Origin: Anopheles merus
Taxonomy: Eukaryota > Arthropoda > Insecta > Diptera > Culicidae
Reading direction: 5' to 3'
Assembly (NCBI RefSeq): GCF_017562075.2
Contig: NC_054081.1
Location: forward strand, 5,253,144-5,317,143
Length of the DNA: 64,000 nucleotides
Shown here one piece after another: positions 45,871 through 56,322 of this stretch. Made by a program: the position numbers and the translations under genes. Below the pieces are notes generated by a model that saw only the letters and a list, made by a program, of their open reading frames with translations, had not been told where the DNA came from and searched no databases. The stretch's first letter is position 1; every line of letters starts with the position of its first letter.

Positions 45871-46854
45871 TGCGCATCGAAACAAACAAACTAAAGGGCA
45901 TGGAGTAGAGTAAACGGGCGATGACGAATCGATACGATTTGTAGAACCGCGTGAACGGTCGAACGGTCGAACAGTGCTATAAAATTCTCGAGTTAATTAG
46001 TTTCGCCGGTGGACATGGGCAGCTTCTAGACCCACGTTCCTCTCCCTTAATCCACCCCAAGTCCCCCCGGTGCGGCTTTGAGTCATAGAGGAATGCGCAC
46101 GTTGCCCACGATCGTTGAGGCTGCAATGAATCACGAGAATGTGCATCTCACAAAACCCTCCTCTCTCTCTCTCTCTCTGTCTGTCCGCCGCGCTCCGGTG
46201 GTTGTTGGGTCAAGATAAAGAGGACACCGCTTGCATAATGGCTGCGATAACGAGCCGCCTAGAAGATATGCTGCTGGCCCGATCGCTGGATGTAACTGAC
46301 CTGACCTGTCGCAGCTGGACGAGGGTCTCGCGAAAACGATAGCTTTCCTATTGGCCTGCGTTTTGCTCAATCACCACCGCCACCAGCCCGCTTATTAGGC
46401 ACGGGGTTGACCGGGCCCGGTTTTGCATATTGACCGAAAAACGGCCTGCCTAATGGCGACCAAGCTCTTTTTGTTCCCTTCAATAAGCTCCCTCCTCACA
46501 CCGCCAAACACGCCCTTGAACGAGTCGGTTATACAAACCACACCACCCCAGCGAGTGGAAGTGCATTTGCAAACTGCACTTTACAGATCGACGCGTTAAG
46601 GGGCGGGATGGGAAGGAGCGGGTGAGCGAGGTAAACAAGTTGCATTTCACTTTTGCAAATCCCGCCGGGTGGCCGGTGTGCAGTGGCGGTGGGAGCCACA
46701 CTACCATCGACAGCTTTTTCGAAATGTATTTTACGCGCCGTTACTGCCGGAGAGCCCATTTCCAGGGTGCATCCGTTGATTACGTTACATTGATGAGGGT
46801 ATGTTTTTTTTTGATTAATTAAAATGCTTAAATTGTTGGTAAATATTATCGCTT
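45871..46854. other. Intergenic, nothing recognised
   Basis: Unique-looking, moderately GC-balanced DNA with one CT run near 46160. No supported ORF. Confidence 0.5.
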
Positions 46855-47053
46855 GCTGGTCCCACACAAGTCGTCAACACGCGCGACTTAACAACATACC
46901 CGTCATGGGTTCATGTCTTGTATGGATCGTGCCCTTCCATACGTAGGACTCACTATCCCGGCTGTGGATATTCAATAAAGTCATTTTGGCCACACATTAG
47001 TTGCACAGGCAGGCCTTTACCGGTAAAAGGGTTGTTGCACCAAAGAAGAGGAT
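46855..47053 (+). mobile_element. SINE200-like tRNA-derived SINE
   Basis: The plus-strand copy starts CTGGTCCCACACAAGTCGTC, continues CGACTTAACAACATACCCG, has the B-box-like CATGGGTTCATGTCTTG, then CCATACGTAGGACTCACTAT and a 3' end GGGTTGTTGCACCAAAGAAG. It is slightly diverged, and the tail is short. Confidence 0.8.
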
Positions 47054-47464
47054 AATTTCCAATGAGAAGAAAAATAATTGCTTTCAATCCCCTTAATTAT
47101 AGGATTTTATAAAAACATTGAAAGAGAGCAAAAAAGAAAGAGAGAAAGAGAGAGAGGAAGGGGCTGAGTGTACAAAAATGAAAAGTGCCTTTAAAAATGA
47201 CTTAAATTAAAACTGGGACTGTTTTGTATCCGTTTTGGATCGCAAAATGTTCACAAACAAAAGTCGATTTAGCCTTAGTAGCAAAAAAAAAACCGAAACT
47301 GTACTGAGCATCAAGGCTTTGTACATATACTAGTTAATTTGCCCAGCTTACAGGGCTGCCCTATTAAATTTTTCTCATAATGGTCTTCTCTCACGCCAAA
47401 AATAATGGTCTCGAAACCTAATTAAAATGAGGTATTTATGAAGACCCCTTAAAAGAGCTAAAAC

Positions 47465-48118
47465 CAAAAACAAACACATACTGGTCCTGATACAAATGCA
47501 TCATCTTTACTGGTTCAAGAACTGCACACGACCTAATGCAGGTCCTGAACCTGGTTACTGAACCTATGCCGGTCCAGGATCCGAAACTGAACCCATACCG
47601 GTCTAGGAACCAATACTGGTCATACCCGTCTTGGAACTGATCATGAACCCATACCGGTCCTGGCACTGATCATGAATCCATACTGGCCCTGGAACGTATC
47701 CAGTCCAGGTACAAATCATGATATCAAATTTAGCCTGCCCTAAATCCTATCTTGAATCCATATCGGTCCTGAAACTGAAAGTAAACCAATTAAGGATCTG
47801 GGACTGATACTCAACCCATACCGTTTCTGAAACCGATCATGAACACATACTGGTCCTGTAACCCAAACTAGCGATGGAACCTATCATGAATCCATACTGG
47901 TCCTAAAACTGATCATGAACCCGTATCGATCCTGGTACCAATCATAAACCAAAACCGGTCCTGGAACCGTTCATAAACCCATACTGATCCAGAATTAGCT
48001 CCCAATTTCCATTATTTTCAACAACAGTATCTGGAACTGTTCCGGATTCGGAACGATACCTGGACCTGGTCCGGGTCTGGAACCGATACAATTCCAGATC
48101 CTGTCGACAAACCATACC
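47465..48118 (-). repeat. 29-bp satellite (family I), second array
   Basis: Degenerate units read on the plus strand as ACCCATACCGGTCCTGGAAC plus TGATCATGA, the complement of the array at 7.8-9.2 kb. The leader is also shared: in reverse it reads TGTATCGGTTCCAGACCCGG then ACCAGGTCCAGG, comparable to the leader at 7770-7830. Confidence 0.85.
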
Positions 48119-49235
48119 CCATAGCAAATGTGCAGCGCAGGAATATTGTAGGAATTACCGTGGGAAATACCGCAGGAAATAGCGTAGAAAATGAGGAAAA
48201 CATGTAATTTATTAAAAAAAAGGGCAGAGCATCTTCGTGGAACAGCTCATCGTTTAAAAACCATAATTTTGCTCGTAAGGAAATGAAATCACCCTCATCG
48301 GTTGCGTTACGTAGTGAGTGGACGATCCCCCTTTCGTGGCGCGAGAGTTCTTCCAACGAGAGGCAGCAGCATCGTAGTGATACATGCGGTACCCAACTAC
48401 AAATAGCGTGGCTGACAAAAGGTAGTGCAAGCGTCAGCAGATAACGCCAGAATGCACCCGTTTCCCTTCTCTTACCCTTACTGCCTAGGGTACTAACCCA
48501 CAACCCGCCCAAGAGTGTTGATCGATCGTCGCCCTTTCAGCAAAACAAAGCTGCCTGATAAGGGGGAAACCATCTGTGGGCGCTAAAACTAATCTACATC
48601 CAAGCAGCTCAGCTCTCAGCCCGCTGCCGCTTGCAAAGCTCCCGTCGCTCTGATAATAGCGGAATGTAATGCTCCGTTCCAAAAATTACTCTCTCTCTCT
48701 CTCTCTCTCTTTTATTTTCATGCTCTCCCACTCTCCCACTCACTATCTTTCACGCTCTTTCACTCTCTCTCTCTTGGGCGCGCTAATGGAGCACGCGGAA
48801 CTGCGCGCGATCGCTCTGCGGCACGGTACGGCATGGCGAGCGAGGAGAACGCCGCTGGTTGGCCACCACAATATAAATGAAAGTGATGCGTGCAGTTCCA
48901 CAACCCTCTCCCTCCTTTCCTGGATTACCCGCACAAGCCCCCCCCCTCCTCCCTACCAGCGAGCACTGGAGCTGCCGCTTTTTTTCGGGACTCGGGCCCC
49001 CGCAGGCGTCAATCGCAATCTTGCCAGTGTCGATCGCGGACGTGGCGTCGGACGCTTGTGCTCTCCCCATTTTTGTGCAATATCTATCGTGGTGTTGTTG
49101 TTGTTGTTGTTGCCACTGTTGCGCTAAAAGGGAGGGGTGGTGTAGGGTAGAGAGTGTTTTGTTGTTTGTTGCTAAAAGTGTGTGTGTGTGTGTGTGTTTG
49201 AACGCGAGCGCGGCCGCGTTTGATCGAGCGAAACG
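48119..49235. other. Upstream region of the MFSD11-like gene
   Basis: A 164-codon minus-strand frame (48018-48512) partly overlaps the satellite and has no recognisable domain, so I do not call it. CT/GA runs lie near 48690. From 48.8 kb GC content rises toward the start codon at 49236, consistent with promoter and 5' UTR. Confidence 0.4.
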
Positions 49236-52200
49236 ATGGTCGAACGAAATCTGGTGAATGTGCTGCTGCTGGGCGGTGGCTTCATGCTGATCTTTACCTC
49301 CTTTCAAACGCTCGGCAACATTGAGGTAGGTAATTGGAGGAGGAGGAGGAGGAGCGCGAGGGGAGGGGACAATGCGGAACACACAGAGGCAAATTTGCCG
49401 AAAGGCGAAGGGACAACAAAAGCGGCTGCAATTACGAACACACTTAAGTAGCAGGACAGGTTTTCGACCAGGAGGACCACCAGATCGTTAAAATGGAATG
49501 ACAGAGTCTATTGGATATTCAATTTTCGATCACATTCAACCAGAAGATTTGACATTTGAATGCTACAGTAACACAGTGGCTAAAAAAAAACAATAAATAA
49601 AACGCCTCTTTTCTTCAAACGTGTTTGGTTCGACAAGATCGTCATCCATCATTTCCGGCAATCACTCATTGCGTATACGTTCGATTTAAAAAGCATCTCG
49701 TGATCACGTGTCGATGAGTTGCAGTCTCGCATCCTCTCCAGCAAACCCGCCCGTGTCGGTGAAAGCGAAAGAAAGCCCGAGAGTATGAAAATTACGGTTA
49801 CGACCGTTACACAATGGCCAGCAAATGGTTCATCGGGTGCTTCGCCAACCCCTCACTCGATGCACTCGATTGGTCCGGTGCATACCACCGCCCGAAACTG
49901 TGCCCGCCTCTGTCCCGCCGTTATTACATGACTGAAGTAGTTTTTTTTTGGACTGTCACGGCACTCCTCAAGGCGACTCGCGGCTGCCTTCGGTGCGTCC
50001 TACTTTGGAGACGCGACACGCTATCAGTCCTTCGGGCTCCGGCGGTCCGGTATCGAGGCGGTGGTCCACTTGAGCGATTTATGGAGCTGGCCATGTTCTT
50101 GGAGGCGATTATATTTGCTCGAACTAATCGGCGGGTGGTCGTCGTACGACTCTGAATGATAACGACTTGCTCATGAAATCGTTCCAAGTGTAAGAGCCTA
50201 ACATCCAATTCTGGACAATTAGAGCCGCTCGGCTTAAGAACCTACCCACACAGCAGCATATCAGCCATCACAGTCACTGTGCAAGGCCATTGCTGACATT
50301 CCACAAAAGCTGCAAAAGCCGACGTGCCCCTTTTGTACTGCCCACGCCCCACCTTGGTGCTGGGGTGAACTGGTTTTTGGAGCGCACGGCAGAAAATTGG
50401 AACCAAGCACAAGGACACCCGGATCCGGTAGACATACTCCCGACAGGGAGGGGAGGATTGGTTTGGGGCGTAGGATTTGCAAACTATTTAGAATCAGATC
50501 CTCAGCCCCACCGATCATTGCTGTGTCGCAACTTCGATACGATGCGGGCGACACGGCAGATTGGTGGCGGCGTACGCAATGCAACATCTTCTCTCCAATA
50601 CCAGCGCGTACGCATTTTGAGGTCACGGGCCTTAGCGCCAGCGATCAATATGCAAGAGAGGTAGACGCAAGGGTTTGCTGCGGGGCGGGTATCTTCAGAC
50701 TCGATCGTAACACTGTCTTCGACTCTGTTTTTCTTACCCAACCCCTGCAAACGGTCAAGGTCGTGTGCGTGGCGTTGCTGACAACCCGGACGACCTTCGC
50801 CTGGCGGATGTTTTGGGGAAGGGGGTTTCATTTCATGGTCGCCCGCGGATTACCTGATGATTTCGTGTGGGTTGATCGGCTGGAAATAACACATCTCCAA
50901 GCTCCAGGCGCCTGCAGAGATTTAACGTCCAGAGTTGTGTCGTAATAATGTGGTCCCGGTCCTTCGCACGCAATCTTCGCTTACTCTTTTCTGTCCTCTC
51001 CCATCTGCCCCCATCTAGCAAACCATCATCGACAGCATCAAGAAAGATCTGCCCTCGTTCGCTGGCGACGGATACACCAGCCTGGCCATTATCTATGCTG
51101 CCCTCTCTTTATCAAACTGGGTCACGCCGTCGGTCCTGTCCGCCATCGGGCCCCGGCTGGCGATGGTCATCGGAGCTATCACCTACTGGTAAGCCTGCTA
51201 CAATTTCCACTTGCCTGCTTCGTCCACCCGCCCACTGCTCAACGCAATCAACGCGCAATCAATCGACCGCAGTGCGTCCGATGCGCGCTCACCAATCAAC
51301 CGCGAGCACTTCGGAGGATTATGACTGCATCGGGGAACTTCAACATTCTGGAAACGCATGCTCTAGTGTTGTGCTCTCTGGAGCGCAGCCACGACTCCGA
51401 TTGCGACTCCGACTATTGTTAGTCCGATTCGGACCGCGGCAAAATGGGAACTTCTTGTTCCGCTCGGAGACGGAGTCGTCCGGAGTCTTTCAAAGTCATC
51501 CGGAGTCGTTCGGAGGTGTCTGGAGTCGCCTGGAGTCGTCCGGAGATCGTGAGATCGTGTCCGGTGTCATTCGGAGTCGTAGAGTCGATCACAGCCGACT
51601 AGAATCGGGGTCGATGCAATGTGATTGTGACCAGGGATTTCATTTCGATGTGTTTTTGTTGTCTTTAACTTTGCGCCTGCACTATGTATACAACCCCTTG
51701 TTTGCAAGGCCGACTGTGGACGACCCCAGATGACCCTGGATGACTCCGAACGACTCCAGGTGACTTCAGACTCCGGCCGACTACGACTCCAAAAGACTCC
51801 GGACGACTCTGGGTGACTCCAGGCGACTCCGGACGACTAAAGGCGATCTTTACCAACGACTCCGGACGACTCCAGGTGACTTCAGACTCCGGCCGACTAC
51901 GACTCCAAAAGACTCCGGACGACTCTGGGTGACTCCAGGCGACTCCGGACGACTAAGGGCGATCTTTACCAACTTTACCCATCACTAGCTTGCTGGTCTC
52001 GTGGTGCAGTCGTCAACTCGAACGACTTAAAAACATAGGACTGACTATCCTGCTATGTAGGGAAATCAATAAGTCAGACCTTGACCGACAACGGTTGTTG
52101 AGCCAAAAAGAAGAAGAAGAAGCATACTCTCCAAACCATCCAGGATATCTCCCCTGCGAAGAGCGAGATCTTCTTTGTTGGCAGATCGTCTGAGTAACGT

Positions 52201-53782
52201 TTTGCAACATGTCAACACCCTGATTACTCATTACTCAAGGCTCTGATGGCTCTTTGTCCAACTAAATGCTTTGTGTTGCGCGCGTGTGTGTCATGTGCTC
52301 TGTTGTATACACAGCTTTAATGTAGGATCCCATCTTTTCAGCCTGTTCATGGCGAGCTTCTTCGTGCCGCACGTCGCCCTACTGTACGGGTGCAGCGTCG
52401 TGCTGGGCGCTGGCGCCGCCCTCATCTGGACCGGCCAGGGCATGTACCTGTCCCAGTGCAGTTCCGGCGATACGATCTCGCGCAATTCCGGCATCTTCTG
52501 GGCGATGCTGCAGATGAGGTACGGCGCCATCATGCTCTCCCTGTTTCTTGGAAGCTCAACCAATAATTGCTCTCTCTCTGTCTCTCTTGAAATCCCCCGG
52601 AAAACAGCATGTTCTTTGGCAATCTGCTCGTGTTCTTCACCTTCCAGGGCAAGACGCACATAGACGAGACGACGCGAAGCATCGTGTTTGCGGTGCTGAT
52701 CGCGGTGGGCATCGTCGGGTTAGTGTTTCTGACCTGTCTACGCCGTCCCTCCACTAGCGGGGACGCTCCGGTCGAGCTGAGCCACAGCGTTGAACCGCGC
52801 CAAGCCTTCCTGAACGCGATCCGCCTGTTCCAGACGCCCCGCATGATACTACTGAGCATTACGTTCGTGTACACGGGTAAGCAAGGGAGCACAGCGCTGC
52901 TCAAAGCCTCCATTTTCTAAGCTGCGACTCAACTCCAAAATGTTTCCCACTCTCTCTCTCTCTCTCTATCGTTTCTTTGGTCAGGCCTTTCGCTCTCCTT
53001 CTTCAGCGGCGTGTACGGGTCGAGCATCGGGTTCACGAACGCGATCGGCACCTCGGCCAAGCAGTACGTCGGGCTGAACGGGGTGTTCATCGGGGTGGGC
53101 GAGGTGCTCGGCGGCGTGGCGTTCGGGCTGCTCGGGACACGCACCACGACCCGCTGGGGCCGGGACCCGATCGTGATTGCCGGCGGCGTACTGCACATGG
53201 CCGCCTACTTCCTGATCTACCTGAACCTGCCGAACGCGGCCCCGTTCGGCAACACGGACGCGCTGTCCTACATCCAGCCGCCCAGTGCGCTCGTCGCGAT
53301 GGGCTGCTCCTTCCTGCTCGGGCTCGGCGACGCCTGCTTCAACACCCAGTGCTACTCGATGCTGGGCGGCGTGTTCAAGAGCCAGCCGGCCGAAGCGTTC
53401 TCCATCTTTAAGTTTACACAGGTGCTTGGCTACATTCTTCTTTTCTTCTTTTCAACCCCCAGCGAAAGCGATAAAAAACACATTTGTTGTTTCACTTGAA
53501 AAAGGGTTCGTCGCTTAGCGATATTCATTTATGCTTTTTTTGTTTTGTTTTTCTTTCTCTGTTCTCTCCCCCGCACCCCCGTTCGCCGGCCAAAATTGTC
53601 CTACTACGCTACACTAGTCGGTGGCTGCTGCCGCCAGCTTCGTCTACTCCTCGTACTGCGGGCTGCACGTGCAGCTGCTCATACTGGTCGCGCTAGGCAT
53701 CGTCGGCACGATCACGTTCTGCGTGGTGGAGTTCGCTGTAAAGCGGGAGCGGCCAGCGTTGGAGCGGGATTACGAGAAGTAG
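49236..53782 (+). CDS. MFSD11: UNC93-like protein MFSD11, 444 aa
   Basis: Six exons in phase: 49236-49325, 51019-51188, 52315-52518, 52608-52876, 52985-53421 and 53618-53782. The product is a 12-helix major facilitator superfamily protein of the UNC93/MFSD11 branch; transported substrate unknown. Diagnostic stretches: FMLIFTSFQTLGNIEQTII, GDGYTSLAIIYAALSLSNWV with TPSVLSAIGPRLAMV, WTGQGMYLSQ with ISRNSGIFWAMLQMSMFFGN, TGLSLSFFSGVYGSSIGFTN, GLNGVFIGVGEVLGGVAFGL, and FLLGLGDACFNTQCYSMLGG. Length is close to the human protein. The central loop (RRPSTSGDAPVELSHSVEPR) is the hydrophilic linker between halves. The last exon carries the final helix and ends ERDYEK. Introns 1 and 2 hold repeats. Its stop lies 65 bases from the stop of a convergent minus-strand gene. 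Confidence 0.93.
51363..51988 (+). mobile_element. Minisatellite-bearing element (family III), long copy
   Basis: In MFSD11 intron 2. It begins CTAGTGTTGTGCTCTCTGGA, then CGACTCCGACTATTGTTAG and GGCAAAATGGG, then an array of GTCGTCCGGA-type units in one orientation (about 51465-51600). A unique spacer follows, then an array of GACTCCGGACGACTC units in the other orientation, ending TTTACCCATCACTAG. The ends CTAGTG and CATCACTAG are inverted. No coding capacity. Confidence 0.7.
51741..51972. repeat. 116-bp tandem duplication
   Basis: Two adjacent copies (51741-51856 and 51857-51972) of a segment running from CGACTCCAGGTGACTTCAGA to GGCGATCTTTACCAAC, nearly identical. They are composed of the short CGACTCCGGA-type units, so the array expanded recently at a higher-order period. 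Confidence 0.9.
51991..52122 (+). mobile_element. SINE200-like SINE, internally shortened
   Basis: Starts GCTGGTCTCGTGGTGCAGTC (A-box region), runs through CGAACGACTTAAAAACATAG directly into GACTGACTATCC, thus lacking the B-box part, and ends CAACGGTTGTTGAGCCAAAA plus (GAA)n. It abuts the family III element. Confidence 0.8.
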
Positions 53783-53847
53783 AGAACGAAAAACGGACCG
53801 GAGCGATGAGCAACGAGCGAGCAGGCAACGAAGCAGGGCGCAATGGC

Positions 53848-55155
53848 TTACCGATCCTTGGCCGGCAAAGGATGCAGCGAGCGGTCCGTGTTGGGAAAGT
53901 GTTGGATCTTCTTGCCGAAGCGCCCGTTCGCCGGCACGATGCCCCCGAAGTACACTGGACTGTCCGCTGGAGGTACCGGAAAACGGAAAGGGATAGGATG
54001 TGTTTGTGTGTGTATATCAGCTTTGTTTCATTAGAGCGCTAAGTTAGATATTTAAGTAATCCTGTTCCCCTTTCGGGAAAGTTGTAACAAGCGAAAACCG
54101 GCTGTTGAAACGATGTAAAGTACGCTTCTTTTTTCCTTTTTTTTGTTATTTGCTAATGTTTGCTTTAAGAGTACGCTAATTGTTTTCGAGTGTGTGTGTA
54201 ACGTTTTGACGGGCTGAAAAATTCAACCGCTGAAGCTGGTTTGCCAAAAGTTTGTACAGCAAAAACAAATTACAACTTCATTACATTCCTGCCACCAGCA
54301 TTTCCCTTTTCGAAACGTTTAAACAACAGCTTTACATTGTGGCGTAAATTACCTAGGGAAGCGGGACGACCGGCACCGTCGCATGGCGTCAGCAGCGAGC
54401 CCACGACACAGAGCACAATCAGCCCGAGCAGCCCGACGTGCAGCCAGGGCCACGGCGACCCCTGCAAAGAGAGCGGCAAGAGGAAGATATAAAGAAGATA
54501 TAATATACCATTAATAATAACGTTCAAATATTCTAACAAATGAGCATTCCGGTCATTCGCCGCATCATCCATCATCCATCATTAATTGAAGCGCGCAACA
54601 CTTCACACACGGTTGACCTTGTCACCTCTCTTGAACACACCGCTTGAAGCATGCATGAGCGTAGAACGTGAGAAGGCGCGCGCGCGCTCGCTGATTCATG
54701 CACGTGGAATGTGTGAATTTTGATGTAAATTGGCGTTTGGAGGAACTATTGAACGCACGTCTCTTGGTAGCGATTTCTTCTTCTTTTGGCGCAACAACCG
54801 TTTCGGTGACTTACTGATGATTACGCATAGCACGATAGTCAGACGCAGGGTCCATGTTGGGCTTGAACCCATGATGGGTGTATTACTAAGTCGTACGAGT
54901 TGACTACTGTACCATCAGACCAGCCCTAGCTGACAGCGATTTTAGCTCTTTTTAAACCGTTGGTTGATAGAATTGATAGCAGCACTTCCGTTATGCACAC
55001 TTTGCTTTGATCGAGGATCGAGGATGACCACGAACGGCACAGCCTGTACACAACTCGTGCCGCTACTTACAAATGCACACAACACTGCAAAACGATCACT
55101 GTTCCGGGATGCTTACCGTGTTCCGCTTGCGTTCAGCCTGCAGGTGCGTGGTCAT
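53848..55155 (-). CDS. Small secreted or membrane protein, candidate amidated-peptide precursor, 88 aa
   Basis: Three short exons join in phase: 55155-55117 (13 codons), 54461-54353 and 53966-53848. Splice sites are ACG|GTAAGC, TTTGCAG|GGG, CTAG|GTAATT and CCTCCAG|CGG. The ATG follows a run of A. The protein starts MTTHLQAERKRNTGSPWPWL, then a hydrophobic HVGLLGLIVLCVVGSLLTPC that can act as a signal peptide or anchor. A 45-residue hydrophilic part follows, containing SPVYFGG, NGRFGKK and a C-terminal PLPAKDR with TAA at 53850-53848. Gly-Lys-Lys after Arg-Phe is the classic site for convertase cleavage and C-terminal amidation, as in RFamide-type precursors. I do not recognise the family; a small single-pass membrane protein is the alternative. 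Function is inference; the exon structure is well supported by phase and splice consensus. Confidence 0.65.
54775..54926 (-). mobile_element. SINE200-like SINE
   Basis: In intron 1 of the small-precursor gene. On the minus strand the head is CTGGTCTGATGGTACAGTAG, then CGTACGACTTAGTAATACAC, the B-box-like ATGGGTTCAAGCCCAAC, and a shortened 3' body ending GAAACGGTTGTTGCGCCAAA with a GAAGAA tail. Confidence 0.8.
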
Positions 55156-55765
55156 TTTTTTTTTTTTGGTGGTCGTTTGATCCCTTCGGGTGGGCTGTTT
55201 GCAGACGACGATGGTTCCGTGCGCGTGGTAGGCGAGCAACTGATCCTGGCGTCCGGTGCGCTGCGCCTGCGAAGCCTAAGCAGCCGCGCCGCGTCCAACC
55301 AACCTCTCCAAAGCGCCGCGACCGCGTCGAAGGTCAGGTCGTGTTTTTTGTTGCCTCTCCTTCTCTTGCTCTTTAAAGGGGGAGGGGGGGGGAGGGATTA
55401 GGGAGAGTAGTTCCGTGTTTCCTCTGTTTCTTTCAGCCACTCCGCAGCTTCCACGATTGACGTTCGTGACCTCTGCCACGCAGGTAAGGCACGGCGGCGG
55501 TTTGTAAGTGAGTCGCACAACTGCACGCGTTCGCGTTATGGAAATATCTGTATATATATTTTTCTGTATACATATATATAAACGTTGTGTGTATGTTTGT
55601 GTGTTTTTTTACATGTAAATAGTTCCCGCAAAGTTTGCGTGTGTGTTTCTGTGCTCGTTGTGTCTGTGTCCGGGTGTTTGTCATGTCTCGGGCAGGAAGG
55701 AAGAAACGCATTTTCTTCGCATTAGTAATCACTATTTTAAACTCAGACCGTTTTTTGTCTGAGAC

Positions 55766-55799
<34 letters not shown>

Positions 55800-55965
55800 G
55801 AGAAGGGGGAAGGACGCTCCGGTGATGTCTTGTGGTGTGTGGTGTGGTGAGAATTTTGCTAATCAAATAAATTAATTCCCTTGTCAGGTTTTGAACAACC
55901 TTTCCATCAGGCTACCCGAACTGGAAAAGGTTTTGTGATGCAATTTACACTTTTAAAAGCTTTTA
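55156..55965. other. Upstream region of the small-precursor gene
   Basis: A CpG-rich patch (55190-55350), a G run near 55381, TATATA near 55552-55580 and a GA run (55766-55799). It plausibly contains the promoter of the minus-strand gene. No ORF supported. Confidence 0.35.
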
Positions 55966-56197
55966 CAGGGTTTTCCAGGAGTTCTCATTGCTGTGGGACA
56001 CTTTATAAACTCTTTCTTACGTGAAATGAACTTAATGTAATGGAAATTGGACTCTCTTGCACACTTGTTGGACAAATCCAATAGGAATTTCCAACGAGCC
56101 TGTCCCAAAAGTCCAATTTCCAACATATGAAGTTCACTTCCAATGGGAAAGAGTATAGGAAGTGTCCCACAACTATGAGAACCCCTGGAAAACCCTG
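55966..56197. mobile_element. MITE-B, copy 2
   Basis: A 232-bp element with ends CAGGGTTTTCCAGGAGTTCT and GAGAACCCCTGGAAAACCCT G, flanked on both sides by TA (55964-55965 and 56198-56199). It is homologous to 33.13-33.37 kb through its whole body. TA duplication with a CAGGG start suggests a Tc1/mariner-type or related parent. Confidence 0.88.
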
Positions 56198-56322
56198 TAC
56201 ACGCTCGTTGGCTGTTTAGTGCCACACAGAGGTATTTGAGATTTGTCGCTTGTCGTGACGTCGTGTCGTGTCGTGTGTGTGTGTGTGCGTGTTAACGTGC
56301 TCTCGAGCAACCGGGCGCGTGC

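Noticed and set aside
48018..48512. 164-codon minus-strand frame
   Set aside because: It runs into the satellite array, has no recognisable domain and no splice partner. Kept only as a note because its middle is not low-complexity.
49719..50945. Open frames in MFSD11 intron 1
   Set aside because: Overlapping frames on both strands with no family resemblance; the intron boundaries around them are clear.
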